This document shows positions 8,398 through 16,108 of a stretch of 16,108 nucleotides of DNA, one piece after another. The stretch's first letter is position 1. Each line of letters opens with the position of its first letter. Made by a program: the position numbers and the translations under genes. Source of the stretch: Caldifarciminota bacterium UBA2202 (GTDB lineage Bacteria > Hydrothermota > 32-111); NCBI GenBank assembly GCA_002327905.1, contig DCUY01000075.1, positions 1-16,108 on the forward strand. Direction: 5' to 3'. Under the pieces are notes generated by a model. That model ran no database searches. It was not told the DNA's origin and worked only from the letters and a program-made list of their open reading frames with translations.

Positions 8398-8655
8398 TTA
8401 TGTTTTAATTATCCTTTCGAGATGCTTCTTTGCCTGTTCGTGGTTAATGTCTTTCTCCAGCACTTTTTTGAAACACTCTTTCGCCGAGTCAAAATTATTG
8501 ATACTCTCATATACTATTCCGAGATTGAAGAGTATATCAGGGTCATCTTCGTATTCTTTCAGACCCTTTCTGTATATTTTAATCGCCATCTTGAACTGCT
8601 GGTTCAAAAAGTAAAATGAACCCGCCTCAAGAATCTTTTCTTTTTCTTCTTGCAT
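8398..8655 (-). CDS. Small two-repeat TPR protein
   Basis: 85 residues forming two tetratricopeptide repeats. The first is at about 8-41 (FYFLNQQFKMAIKIYRKGL). The second is at about 42-75 (LFNLGIVYESINNFDSAKECFKKVL, with the expected G/Y/A/F pattern), followed by a capping helix EQAKKHLERII. There is no signal peptide or membrane segment. The ATG at 8655 has GAGGAG immediately upstream (short spacing). It lies 14 bp after ktrA and 8 bp before the kinase, so it is part of the same transcript. TPRs bind proteins, so a scaffold or adaptor role for the following kinase is possible, but nothing in the sequence names the partner. Confidence 0.88.
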   Translation of the reverse strand: MQEEKEKILEAGSFYFLNQQFKMAIKIYRKGLKEYEDDPDILFNLGIVYESINNFDSAKECFKKVLEKDINHEQAKKHLERIIKT

Positions 8656-8669
8656 ACTCCTCTATCTTA

Positions 8670-9374
8670 TTATATTTTCTCAATATTTTCAAGATGTTCC
8701 TTTAGTCCTATCATAATCAGAACATCTCCCTCCACTATCTGCTCTTTCGGAGAGGGAGAGATTATTGTTGTCTCCTCAAAATCATTTTCGAAATCATCCT
8801 TTGCATTAGGCACATTTCTCTTTATGGCGATTATATTGACATCAAACCTTTTTCTTATGTCAATCTCCTCCAATGTTCGCCCGAAAAACGATGACGGAGC
8901 CTTTATCTCCATAATATTATGTTTGTCAGAGAGTTCTATAATATCAAAAATATTAGGAGATATTAGAGTGTCGGCTAACCTTCTTGCGCTTTCATATTCT
9001 GGAAAAATTATTTTGTCAACTCCGATTTTTTCAAGAACTCTCGCGTGCTTCTGGTCAGTCGCCTTTGCAATTACATTTTTAATTTTCAGAGTGTCCTTCA
9101 GATATGTGCATATCAAAAGACTTGATGCAATGTCGTCTCCCACTGAGACAATCGCAGTATGGACATCCTCCATTCCTATCTCCTTTAAACTCTGCTCATT
9201 CGTTGCATTCATCTGAACAGCATGAGCCACCTTATTGACTATGTTCTCCACTTTGTTTTCATCAGCGTCTATAGCCAAAACCTCCATACCTTTTTCCGAA
9301 AGGAGAGTCGCCACCGCGTTTCCGAAATTTCCAAGTCCGATTACCGCATAAACATGTTCTTTTTTGCCTGCCAT
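8670..9374 (-). CDS. ktrA: K+ uptake regulatory subunit KtrA/TrkA (RCK)
   Basis: Cytoplasmic ring-forming subunit that gates the K+ channel-like partner in response to bound nucleotide. 234 residues with a single pair of RCK domains, the length expected of KtrA; TrkA of enterobacteria has two pairs. The RCK_N Rossmann fold at 8-125 has GLGNFG at 13-18 and the ribose-binding acid Asp36 in AIDAD. RCK_C spans about 140-228 and contains an acidic stretch near 190-202. The start is set at the ATG at 9374 because a full AGGAGGA (9384-9378) precedes it and the protein begins MAGKKEHVYAVIGLG, as in the family. The reading frame stays open further upstream, but that extension would run inside ktrB. 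Gap to ktrB is 8 bp. RCK_C of KtrA-type proteins can bind cyclic di-AMP in some bacteria; I cannot tell from sequence whether this one does. Confidence 0.95.
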   Translation of the reverse strand: MAGKKEHVYAVIGLGNFGNAVATLLSEKGMEVLAIDADENKVENIVNKVAHAVQMNATNEQSLKEIGMEDVHTAIVSVGDDIASSLLICTYLKDTLKIKNVIAKATDQKHARVLEKIGVDKIIFPEYESARRLADTLISPNIFDIIELSDKHNIMEIKAPSSFFGRTLEEIDIRKRFDVNIIAIKRNVPNAKDDFENDFEETTIISPSPKEQIVEGDVLIMIGLKEHLENIEKI

Positions 9375-9377
9375 AAA

Positions 9378-9384
9378 TCCTCCT
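9378..9384 (-). promoter_or_regulatory. Shine-Dalgarno site that fixes the ktrA start
   Basis: AGGAGGA ends three bases before the ATG at 9374 and overlaps the last codon and stop region of ktrB. It is among the strongest ribosome binding sites in the window and supports a 234-residue KtrA over any longer reading. Confidence 0.8.
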
Positions 9385-10759
9385 ATCCGACTGTGATCTT
9401 CGTTTCCGGATATTTTATTGTTTCCGAACGGTCTTTTGTTATAAAAAGATTGACGCTTGTCATAATTCCTATTCTTCCCACAATCATCATCATTACTATC
9501 AGAGTCTTTCCAAACCATGAGAATCCTCCGGACAGAGAGACATTGCTTTCGGGCATGCCGCATGATAGTCCCACTGTGCCGTATGCAGATACGACTTCAA
9601 AAAGAATTTTGAATGCATCAAAATTTTCCACTGTCAGAAGAATCAGATAGGCAGAAGTGATGAATATCAGAGAGATTGAGAATATGAAAAATGATCTGAA
9701 AATCGTGTCGTCATTTATGTTTCTGTGAAATAAATTCAATCTCTTTCTTCCTTTGAGCTTGTTAATCATCGACATAATTACCACATAGAAAGTCGTAGTC
9801 TTGATACCGCCTCCGGTTCCTCCCGGCGATGCTCCTATAAACATGAGAATTATAAATAGCAAGAGTGTGGCATTCTTCATAATCCCTATATTAAGAGTAT
9901 TAAATCCTGCGGTTCGCGGGGTAACCGCCTGAAGCCCCGCATTAACTAATTTATTAAAAATAGTCAAATCTTTAAGTGACCCGTTCCTTTCAAGAAAAAA
10001 GAATAAGATAAACGGAATCGTCAAAAGTATTACAGTCATCAGAAATGCAACTATTGTATGTGTCTGGAACTGGCGCCTCTTTTTGAATAAATTTCTTCTC
10101 ACATCCGAAAGAGCGATAAATCCGAAGCCTCCGACTATAATCAGAATTGATAATACTATGCAGGCGAACGGATCATTCTTCATGACTGTAAAATTTTCTG
10201 AAAACAGGCTGAATCCCGCATTGCAGAATGCCGAAACAGAATGGAATATGGAGTAAGTCACTGCTTTTACGGGACTGTTCAGATGCCTCATCATATTCGG
10301 GAAGAGAAGAATCGCTCCTATGCCTTCAATAGTAAATGTAAAGATAAAGACATTCTTTAAAAATGATTTGATGTTATTTGCGGAAAATCTCTGGAACTCT
10401 TCAATCGTCTGATATCTCACATTCGAACTCAATCTCTTTGCAACAGAGACGGAGAGAAAAGTGCTCACTATCATGTAACCGAGGCCGCCGAGTTGAATCA
10501 GTATCAGTATGATTGTCTTGCCGAAAGGAGTGAAAAAATATTCCGTGTCCTTGACTATCAGCCCTGTGACGCACACTGCTGAAGTGGAGGTGAATAGAGC
10601 GTCAATAAAAGATATTCCGGCAGGGCTTTTAACTGACAAAGGCAGAAGAAGAAGCAGTGTTCCTGCAAGAATAATCACTCCGTATCCGACAAGAACCACT
10701 AATGACGGATTTGTCTTCTTCAGAGTGAAATTTTCATTTATAGAGTATTTTGATTGCAT
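9383..10759 (-). CDS. ktrB: K+ transporter membrane subunit KtrB/TrkH
   Basis: 458-residue membrane protein of the SKT superfamily, which takes up K+ (often Na+-dependent) through four M1-P-M2 repeats. All four P-loops keep the filter glycine: VCVTGL at 62-67, FCNAGF ending at 183 (Gly182), PRTAGF ending at 286 (Gly285) and YGTVGL at 393-398. The conserved intramembrane gating loop FIGASPGGTGGG lies near 308-319 and the C-terminus ends with the family-typical YPETKITVG. The length and the single-RCK partner point to the Ktr rather than the Trk subtype. The ATG at 10759 is chosen because AAGGA (10770-10766) is well spaced from it; adjacent ATG 10762 is the alternative, and an in-frame TTG at 10777 is less likely. 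The start overlaps the end of lon by 26 bp, and ktrA follows directly, so channel and gate are co-translated. Confidence 0.95.
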   Translation of the reverse strand: MQSKYSINENFTLKKTNPSLVVLVGYGVIILAGTLLLLLPLSVKSPAGISFIDALFTSTSAVCVTGLIVKDTEYFFTPFGKTIILILIQLGGLGYMIVSTFLSVSVAKRLSSNVRYQTIEEFQRFSANNIKSFLKNVFIFTFTIEGIGAILLFPNMMRHLNSPVKAVTYSIFHSVSAFCNAGFSLFSENFTVMKNDPFACIVLSILIIVGGFGFIALSDVRRNLFKKRRQFQTHTIVAFLMTVILLTIPFILFFFLERNGSLKDLTIFNKLVNAGLQAVTPRTAGFNTLNIGIMKNATLLLFIILMFIGASPGGTGGGIKTTTFYVVIMSMINKLKGRKRLNLFHRNINDDTIFRSFFIFSISLIFITSAYLILLTVENFDAFKILFEVVSAYGTVGLSCGMPESNVSLSGGFSWFGKTLIVMMMIVGRIGIMTSVNLFITKDRSETIKYPETKITVG

Positions 10760-13046
10760 CATCAATCCTTTCCACAAAATAGACTTTTATGTTTTTCTTG
10801 ACTCTCTGCGGAAGCTCCACAAACTGCGCCTTGTTCGCAAAAGGAATAATCACATTGTCTATTCCGGCTGACTGAGCCGCCACAAGCTTTTCCTGCAATC
10901 CTCCTATGGGGAGAATTATTCCGCGGAGCGTTATCTCTCCTGTCATGGCAAAATCATTCCTCAAAGGCTTTTTTATCAGAGCTGAGAAAAGAGACATTGT
11001 AATTGTTATGCCTGCGGAAGGGCCGTCTTTTGGTATTGCTCCTTCAGGCACATGTATATGAATGTCGTATTTCTTGAAAAAGTCTTTGTCAATATTGTAT
11101 TGAGATGAATATTTTCTCAAATAGCTTATTGATGCAGAGGCGGATTCTTTCATTACATCACCTAACTGTCCTGTCAGCTGGACTTTTCCGTTGCCGTCAA
11201 GAATGAGAGTCTCCACTGAAAGTGTGGCTCCGCCGTATGGTGTCCACGCAAGGCCTTTGGCAACTCCGATAAGGGATTTTTTGTCTTTCCCGTCAGTAAT
11301 TATCAATGGAGATCCAAGGTACTCGGTGAGATGTTTTGAAGTTACCTTCACTGAATTATTTTTTCCGGTTGAAGCTATCTGTTTTGCCCTCCTTCTCATT
11401 ATCTTCGAAATTGTCTTTTCAAGGGAGCGCACTCCGGATTCCATAGTGTATTTTCTTATTATTTCTCTTATCGCCTGATCATCAATAGAAATATTCTTTT
11501 TCGTCAAACCCGAGTCCTTCATCGTGCGCGGAATCAAGAATCTCTTGGAAATTTCAAATTTCTCAAATTCAAGATATCCGGGAAGATTAATAATCTCCAT
11601 TCTGTCGCGTAGAGCCGGAGGAATCGTGTGAATCACATTTGCAGTGCATATGAAAAGCACATTTGAAAGGTCATAGTCAACTTCAAGATAGTGGTCAACA
11701 AATGCATTGTTTATTTCAGGGTCGAGAACCTCCAAGAGCGCGCTTGACGGGTCCCCCTTGAAATCATTTCCAAGTTTATCAACTTCATCCAGCATGAATA
11801 CGGGATTCATGACACCGGACCTTTTCATCATTTGAATTATTCTTCCGGGCATTGACCCGATATATGTCTTTCTGTGTCCTCTTATCTCAGCCTCATCCCT
11901 GACTCCGCCGAGAGAGAGGCGCACGAACTTTCTACCCATTGCCTGAGCTATGGATTGGCCTAATGATGTCTTCCCCACTCCGGGTGGGCCTGAGAAGCAG
12001 AGTATCTGGCCTTTTACATGTTTTGCGAGTTTTATCACAGCAAGATATTCGAGTATCCTCTCCTTCACCTTATCAAGGCCGAAATGATTTTTATTCAATA
12101 TTTTTTCTGCAAGATTGATATCCAGATTGTCTTTCGTCTTGTTCTCCCATGGAAGAGTGCACAGCCAGTCAAGATAATTTCTTATCACTGTCGCCTCAGG
12201 AGACATGGGCGCCATGGTGGAGAGCTTATTCAACTCGGCAAGCCCTTTCTTTTCAACATCATCTCCCATCTTTGCCTTCATTATTCTGTTTTTGAGCTCT
12301 TCAAATTCATCAACCACATTTCCGCCGTAGCCGAGCTCCTTTTTGATGATTTTCAACTGCTCATTCAAAAAATATTTTTTCTGATTCTCTGCAATATCCC
12401 TTGAAACATCCTTTGTTATCCTTTCTCTCAATTCGCTCAAATATATCTGCTCGGTTACTGCCTTCAGAATCTCTCTTCCTCTTGCCTCCAAATCCAAAAT
12501 CTCAAGAATCAAGAGAGTCTGCGCTCTCTGCAGGTCAAGAATAGGAATAACAAGGTCGCACAGATTCAGAAGGTCATTCTGCGCTTTGATATTGATTATG
12601 TCATCTGGAAGAAACCGCGCATTCGAAATTCTGTTGAATTTTTCCACGGAATCCTTTATTGAAATTATCAAAGCATCCCGTGTATTATTATCAGGAGAAT
12701 CAACAAACTTGACAGGCTCAATCTTCACTTTGAAATATCCGCTGAAATCAATTCTTTTGTTAATAACTACATACTGCACAGGATACAGAATCAGTCTGAC
12801 AGAAGTCTCTTTTGTCTTCTCGATATTTGCAATTCTCGCAAGCACTCCGGAGAATGATTTGGATTCGGAATACTCGACAACTATCATTTCTCCGAGTGAA
12901 AACTTTATCTGCTTGAGATTCAGATCAATCTCATCAATGAGGTCAATCTTCTCTATCTGATTTCTCACAAACAGTGGGAATTTCTCTTTGCCTTTGGTAT
13001 CTATCAGTACAAATAATTCGCCATTCTCAAAGATTTCCTCTTGCAT
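10734..13046 (-). CDS. lon: ATP-dependent protease Lon
   Basis: Cytoplasmic ATP-driven serine protease that degrades misfolded and regulatory proteins. 770 residues, close to the usual 770-820. Domains: N-terminal substrate-binding LAN domain (about 1-200), helical region with the conserved FLNEQLKIIKKELG, AAA+ module with Walker A GPPGVGKTS at 353-361 and Walker B FMLDEVDK (Asp420, Glu421), then the protease domain with Ser677 in PKDGPSAG and Lys720 in GGLQEKLVAA, forming the Ser-Lys dyad. The ATG at 13046 has AAGGGG (13059-13054) seven bases upstream; a TTG at 13070 would add eight residues but has no such support. Only one base separates it from the clpX stop, and its own end overlaps ktrB. 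The sequence looks complete and active. Confidence 0.98.
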   Translation of the reverse strand: MQEEIFENGELFVLIDTKGKEKFPLFVRNQIEKIDLIDEIDLNLKQIKFSLGEMIVVEYSESKSFSGVLARIANIEKTKETSVRLILYPVQYVVINKRIDFSGYFKVKIEPVKFVDSPDNNTRDALIISIKDSVEKFNRISNARFLPDDIINIKAQNDLLNLCDLVIPILDLQRAQTLLILEILDLEARGREILKAVTEQIYLSELRERITKDVSRDIAENQKKYFLNEQLKIIKKELGYGGNVVDEFEELKNRIMKAKMGDDVEKKGLAELNKLSTMAPMSPEATVIRNYLDWLCTLPWENKTKDNLDINLAEKILNKNHFGLDKVKERILEYLAVIKLAKHVKGQILCFSGPPGVGKTSLGQSIAQAMGRKFVRLSLGGVRDEAEIRGHRKTYIGSMPGRIIQMMKRSGVMNPVFMLDEVDKLGNDFKGDPSSALLEVLDPEINNAFVDHYLEVDYDLSNVLFICTANVIHTIPPALRDRMEIINLPGYLEFEKFEISKRFLIPRTMKDSGLTKKNISIDDQAIREIIRKYTMESGVRSLEKTISKIMRRRAKQIASTGKNNSVKVTSKHLTEYLGSPLIITDGKDKKSLIGVAKGLAWTPYGGATLSVETLILDGNGKVQLTGQLGDVMKESASASISYLRKYSSQYNIDKDFFKKYDIHIHVPEGAIPKDGPSAGITITMSLFSALIKKPLRNDFAMTGEITLRGIILPIGGLQEKLVAAQSAGIDNVIIPFANKAQFVELPQRVKKNIKVYFVERIDDAIKILYK

Positions 13047-13047
13047 C

Positions 13048-14226
13048 TTACATCCCCTTCTCAAATTCAATCAGATTTTTGTCCGTTATCCTTATTCTCT
13101 TCTGATTCTTCGAACTCGGGAGCTCAAACATCAAATCAAGCATGAATGTTTCAATCACTGACCTGAGGCCTCTCGCTCCTGTCTTCTTATCTACAGCAGA
13201 TTTTGCAATATAATCTATCGCTTCATCGGAAAATTCAAGTTCTATTCCGTCAAGAGAGAGAAGTTTTTTATACTGATTCACTATTGAATTTTCCGGCTCA
13301 TAGAGTATTCTCTTCATCTCTTCAAGATTTAATTCAAATAGAGGAGCAATCGCAGGAAATCTTCCCACAAATTCAGGTATCATGCCGTATGACACAAAAT
13401 CTCTCTGCTCCGTCTTTTTGAGAATCTTCTTTTCATCCTCTTTGATTTGACTCTGCTTGAATCCAATCTGGGATTTATTGATTCTTGATTTAACTATTTC
13501 ATCAAGCGAATTGAATGCCCCGCCGACTATGAACAAAATATTGCTTGTGTCCATCTGTATGTATTTCTGTTCAGGATGCTTTCTCCCGCCTTGCGGAGGT
13601 ATGTTGGCGACAGTTCCCTCAAGTATCTTCAATAAAGCCTGTTGCACGCCCTCTCCCGATACATCTCTTGTGATGGAGGGGTTTCCTGCGGACTTGCTAC
13701 CGATTTTATCTATTTCGTCAATGTAGCAGATGCCTATTTGAGCCCTCTCAACATCATAATCCGCGGCTATCAAAAGTCTGAGGAGAATGTTCTCAACATC
13801 CTCTCCCACATATCCGGCTTCTGTTAAAGATGTCGCGTCGGAGATTGAAAAAGGCACATTCAGCACTTGAGCGAGGCGCCTTGCTATAAGAGTCTTTCCC
13901 ACTCCTGTGGGTCCGAAGAGAAGAATATTCGACTTATCTATGCCGGAGATTCCTCCTGAAAAGACTCTCTTGTAATGATTATAGACTCCCACGGAGACGA
14001 CTTTCTTCGCATAATCCTGACCAATGATGTATTTGTCAAGAGCCTCCTTTATCTCCTTCGGCTTCGGTATTTTGAACTGCTTCTGTTTTTCCGCCCTTTC
14101 AAATGCTATTCCTTCCGCCTTTGCTTTTATGCATTCAAGGCAGTATCTGGAGCCGTCATCTGAAATGTAGGCGTATTCTTTTATAACTTTTCCGCACGAG
14201 GTGCAGGTATTACTGTTTTTTTTCAT
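13048..14226 (-). CDS. clpX: ClpX, ATPase subunit of ClpXP
   Basis: Hexameric AAA+ unfoldase that recognises tagged proteins and feeds them to ClpP. 392 residues. The N-terminal zinc-binding domain has all four ligands (Cys8, Cys11, Cys29, Cys32). Walker A GPTGVGKT is at 105-112, pore loop GYVG at 138-141, Walker B ICYIDEID at 166-173, the RKH loop at 215-217, the ClpP-docking IGF loop at 254-256, and sensor-2 GARG at 350-353. The intact IGF loop matches the ClpP gene next door. The ATG at 14226 with AAGGAAGG (14237-14230) is preferred over an in-frame TTG at 14244. It overlaps the end of clpP by 17 bp. Confidence 0.98.
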   Translation of the reverse strand: MKKNSNTCTSCGKVIKEYAYISDDGSRYCLECIKAKAEGIAFERAEKQKQFKIPKPKEIKEALDKYIIGQDYAKKVVSVGVYNHYKRVFSGGISGIDKSNILLFGPTGVGKTLIARRLAQVLNVPFSISDATSLTEAGYVGEDVENILLRLLIAADYDVERAQIGICYIDEIDKIGSKSAGNPSITRDVSGEGVQQALLKILEGTVANIPPQGGRKHPEQKYIQMDTSNILFIVGGAFNSLDEIVKSRINKSQIGFKQSQIKEDEKKILKKTEQRDFVSYGMIPEFVGRFPAIAPLFELNLEEMKRILYEPENSIVNQYKKLLSLDGIELEFSDEAIDYIAKSAVDKKTGARGLRSVIETFMLDLMFELPSSKNQKRIRITDKNLIEFEKGM

Positions 14227-14812
14227 TAACCTTCCTTGAGACAAGTATATTGTCTATTATTCCGTAATCAAGAGCCTCTTTGGATGACATCCAGAAATCT
14301 CTGTCGGAATCGGAGGCTATCTGCTCAATTGATTTTGAAGTGTGTTTCGAAATTATTGCATTAAGAGTTGATTTTGTGCGTATTATTTCGCGCGCATGTA
14401 TTTCAATGTCAGATGCCTGCCCCTGTACTCCGCCGAGGGGCTGATGTATCAGTATCCGTGAATTGGGAAGAGCGAATCTTTTGCCTTTCTCCCCAGCCAT
14501 CAGTATCACTGCCGCCATTGATGCGGAAACTCCCATGCAGATTGTCGATACAGGGCACTTGATGTATTGAATCGTGTCATAAATCGCAAGTCCGCTTGAA
14601 ACAAGACCGCCATTGGAATTTATGTACAGGTTTATGTCCTTCTCCTGATTGTCAGCTTCAAGAAAGAGCATCTGCGCAATCACGAGATTTGCAGAATCAT
14701 CGTCAATTATTCCTCCGAGAAATATTATCCTGTCGACAAGAAGTCTTGAATAAATATCATATCCGCGCTCTCCCCGTCCGGTGCGTTCAACAACCATTGG
14801 AACTAAAGGCAT
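14210..14812 (-). CDS. clpP: ClpP, proteolytic subunit of ClpXP
   Basis: Serine peptidase forming the two-ring barrel that degrades substrates unfolded by ClpX. 200 residues, normal length. The catalytic triad is present: Ser98 in GVSASMAA, His123 in RILIHQPLGG and Asp172 in DRDFWMSS. The start at 14812 gives the family-typical beginning MPLVPMVVERTGRGERGYDIYSRLL, with a short propeptide-like N-terminus. AAAGGAG (14825-14819) lies six bases upstream, inside the end of tig. Only one base separates it from the tig stop, and it overlaps clpX, so the three genes are tightly coupled. Confidence 0.98.
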   Translation of the reverse strand: MPLVPMVVERTGRGERGYDIYSRLLVDRIIFLGGIIDDDSANLVIAQMLFLEADNQEKDINLYINSNGGLVSSGLAIYDTIQYIKCPVSTICMGVSASMAAVILMAGEKGKRFALPNSRILIHQPLGGVQGQASDIEIHAREIIRTKSTLNAIISKHTSKSIEQIASDSDRDFWMSSKEALDYGIIDNILVSRKVNEKKQ

Positions 14813-14813
14813 A

Positions 14814-16064
14814 TTATTCTCCTTTCTCTTTATAGACAACTCTGCTCATAATAAGGTCTCTCACCTTTGTGAAGACTATGTCGCGGGCTATATCATCCCT
14901 CACATCCTCTGCATCAGCCATATCTCTCACCTTCATGTCAGGATGTTTTTTTATATCATCTATCTGTTTCTGAATCTCCTCATCCTTTGCATCAATCTTC
15001 TCCTGAATGGCGATAGTGTGAAGAATGACTTCTCTCTTTGCCCTCCAGACTGCATAATTCATATAAACTTCCCTTAGTTTCTGATCATCTTTAAGTTCAT
15101 CTTTATTCTGCTTTTTCAGTGAATTTACAATTGATTCAAGATGCATGAGAATGAGCGTCTCGGGAACTTCAAAAGCATTCTTTTCAATCAGATTGTTTAT
15201 TACCAGTTCATCCCTCTCAAGCTCAAAATCCCTGTCGAAATCCTTTTCAATTCTCTTTTTTGTCATTTCAAAAATTTCGCTGTAAGCGCCGAATCCGAGT
15301 TTTTTTGCGAATTCCTCATTGTCTTTAACCAGTATCTTCTTTTTAGCCTCTTTAACCTTTATTTTTATTTTTACATCTTTGCTCTTAAGAAGCTCATCCT
15401 GATAATCATCAGGATATTTGTAAGAAAACTCAAACTCGTCTCCTTTCTTCTTTCCCACAAGATTGTCTATAAAGACAGGAAGTATTTCTCCATCTGAAAT
15501 TTCAACGGAGTAATCGGAATACTTCATTTCCTCAATCTCTTTTCCTTCAGAATCAAAGACAGTGAGATCTATTATGGCAATATCCTGCTTCTCAAGTGCG
15601 CCTTCTTTGTCCTCTATCTTAGCATACATATTTCTGATTATATTTATGTTATTTTCGACAACTTCATCAGTGACATCTTTCTTCTTCAGGTCTATTTTTA
15701 TTTCATCATACCCTGACATCTCCTTCTCGGGGAAAATATCAAATTCGATTTCACAGACAAGAGCGTCAAGTTTTCTCTCCACTTTCTTTACATAAGGCCT
15801 TGATAAAGGATTCAGATTTTTCTCCTTAATTGCAGTGACAAGAGCCCTCTGCATAAGTTTTTCCTCAGTCTCCTCCTCTATATTTTTCTTGTATTTCTGT
15901 TCAATAAGATTTTCAGGAGCCTTGCCAGGTCTGAAACCGTCCATTTTTGCGCTTCTCTTCACATCTTCAAGTTGTCTCTTGTACTCTGCAAAAAATTCCT
16001 CATTAGTAAATGATACTTCAAGCGTCACGCGCCATTTGTCCGAGAGATTCGTTGTGTAATTCAT
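14814..16064 (-). CDS. tig: Trigger factor (ribosome-associated chaperone)
   Basis: Binds the ribosome at the tunnel exit and shields nascent chains. 416 residues, slightly short of the usual 430-450. The N-terminal domain carries the ribosome-docking signature GFRPGKAP (43-50). An FKBP-type prolyl isomerase domain follows at about 150-240; its core is recognisable (DGEILPVFIDNLVGKKKGD, YPDDY), but the usual glycine-lysine turn after it reads SKD. The rest is the helical chaperone body (about 245-410). The highly charged composition is normal for the family. ATG at 16064 has AAGGAG (16075-16070) at good spacing. It is the first protein gene of the minus-strand string and begins only 17 bp after a tRNA. 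Confidence 0.96.
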   Translation of the reverse strand: MNYTTNLSDKWRVTLEVSFTNEEFFAEYKRQLEDVKRSAKMDGFRPGKAPENLIEQKYKKNIEEETEEKLMQRALVTAIKEKNLNPLSRPYVKKVERKLDALVCEIEFDIFPEKEMSGYDEIKIDLKKKDVTDEVVENNINIIRNMYAKIEDKEGALEKQDIAIIDLTVFDSEGKEIEEMKYSDYSVEISDGEILPVFIDNLVGKKKGDEFEFSYKYPDDYQDELLKSKDVKIKIKVKEAKKKILVKDNEEFAKKLGFGAYSEIFEMTKKRIEKDFDRDFELERDELVINNLIEKNAFEVPETLILMHLESIVNSLKKQNKDELKDDQKLREVYMNYAVWRAKREVILHTIAIQEKIDAKDEEIQKQIDDIKKHPDMKVRDMADAEDVRDDIARDIVFTKVRDLIMSRVVYKEKGE

Positions 16065-16081
16065 AGATTCTCCTTAATTTA

Positions 16082-16108
16082 TGCGAAAGGGGGGAGTTGA
16101 ACCCCCAC
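16082..16108 (-). tRNA. 3' part of a tRNA gene, probably tRNA-Leu
   Basis: Read on the minus strand, five G (16106-16102), a seven-base loop TTCAACT matching TTCRANY, and five C (16094-16090) form a perfect T-arm. Seven bases of 3' acceptor strand (CTTTCGC, 16089-16083) and discriminator A (16082) follow. CCA is not encoded; the next bases are TAA. Discriminator A, the deduced 5' acceptor GCGAAAG and the GTGGGGGTTCAA context are common in tRNA-Leu, but the anticodon lies beyond the window edge. Most of the gene is missing here. Confidence 0.82.

Noticed and set aside
8650..9216. 188-codon open frame on the plus strand
   Set aside because: It lies wholly opposite ktrA, whose RCK motifs and ribosome binding site are clear; its translation is Ser/Ile/Phe-rich low-complexity with no family pattern.
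9375..9563. Longer KtrA reading with 63 extra N-terminal residues
   Set aside because: The extension lies inside ktrB, is low-complexity (Asp/Asn/Lys-rich), and the ATG at 9374 has a perfect AGGAGGA.
12018..12960. Two plus-strand frames of 124-128 codons opposite lon
   Set aside because: Shadows of the Lon coding frame; no motifs or start signals.
13047..13070. TTG start adding eight residues to Lon (with similar TTG extensions for ClpX at 14244 and KtrB at 10777)
   Set aside because: In each case an ATG slightly downstream has a well-placed Shine-Dalgarno and gives the family-typical N-terminus.
1..16108. Mobile elements, CRISPR arrays, phage genes or defence systems
   Set aside because: No transposase or integrase motifs, no direct-repeat arrays and no long terminal inverted repeats were seen; codon use looks uniform across the genes.

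Overview
The window is almost fully coding. It looks like the chromosome of an AT-rich, probably Gram-negative bacterium: Arg AGA/AGG and Ile ATA codons are common, Shine-Dalgarno sites are clear, and the tRNA has no encoded CCA. No gene fixes the phylum. Large soluble PAS/GAF kinases and an HD-GYP-like regulator would suit a poorly cultured anaerobic lineage (Elusimicrobiota-, Spirochaetota- or Deltaproteobacteria-like), but that placement is a guess.

Layout from right to left, the direction of transcription for most genes: the 3' part of a tRNA (likely Leu) at the right edge is followed after 17 bp by tig (trigger factor), clpP, clpX and lon, a widely conserved proteostasis order. The string continues without a break into ktrB and ktrA (K+ uptake), a two-TPR mini-protein, a 1330-residue soluble histidine kinase and a REC response regulator ending in a degenerate HD-GYP domain. 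All nine genes (16064 down to 2911) are on the minus strand, spaced from a 26-bp overlap to a 14-bp gap. I found no internal terminator or promoter, so they look like one long operon, with the last two genes forming a cognate two-component pair.

The left part holds a plus-strand membrane diguanylate cyclase (1789-2937) whose 3' end overlaps the response regulator's 3' end by 27 bp. A second PAS/GAF sensor kinase (minus strand, cut by the left edge) diverges from it across the only real intergenic region (1669-1788). That region has a good sigma70-type promoter for the kinase and a plausible one for the cyclase.

The proteostasis and K+ genes are ordinary in sequence. What is less usual is the signalling module attached to their 3' end: an apparently dead HD-GYP domain beside an intact GGDEF enzyme, and a kinase with an N-terminus that reads like a Roadblock/LC7 domain. 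Several genes have in-frame upstream TTG extensions that I reject in favour of ATG starts with proper Shine-Dalgarno sequences.
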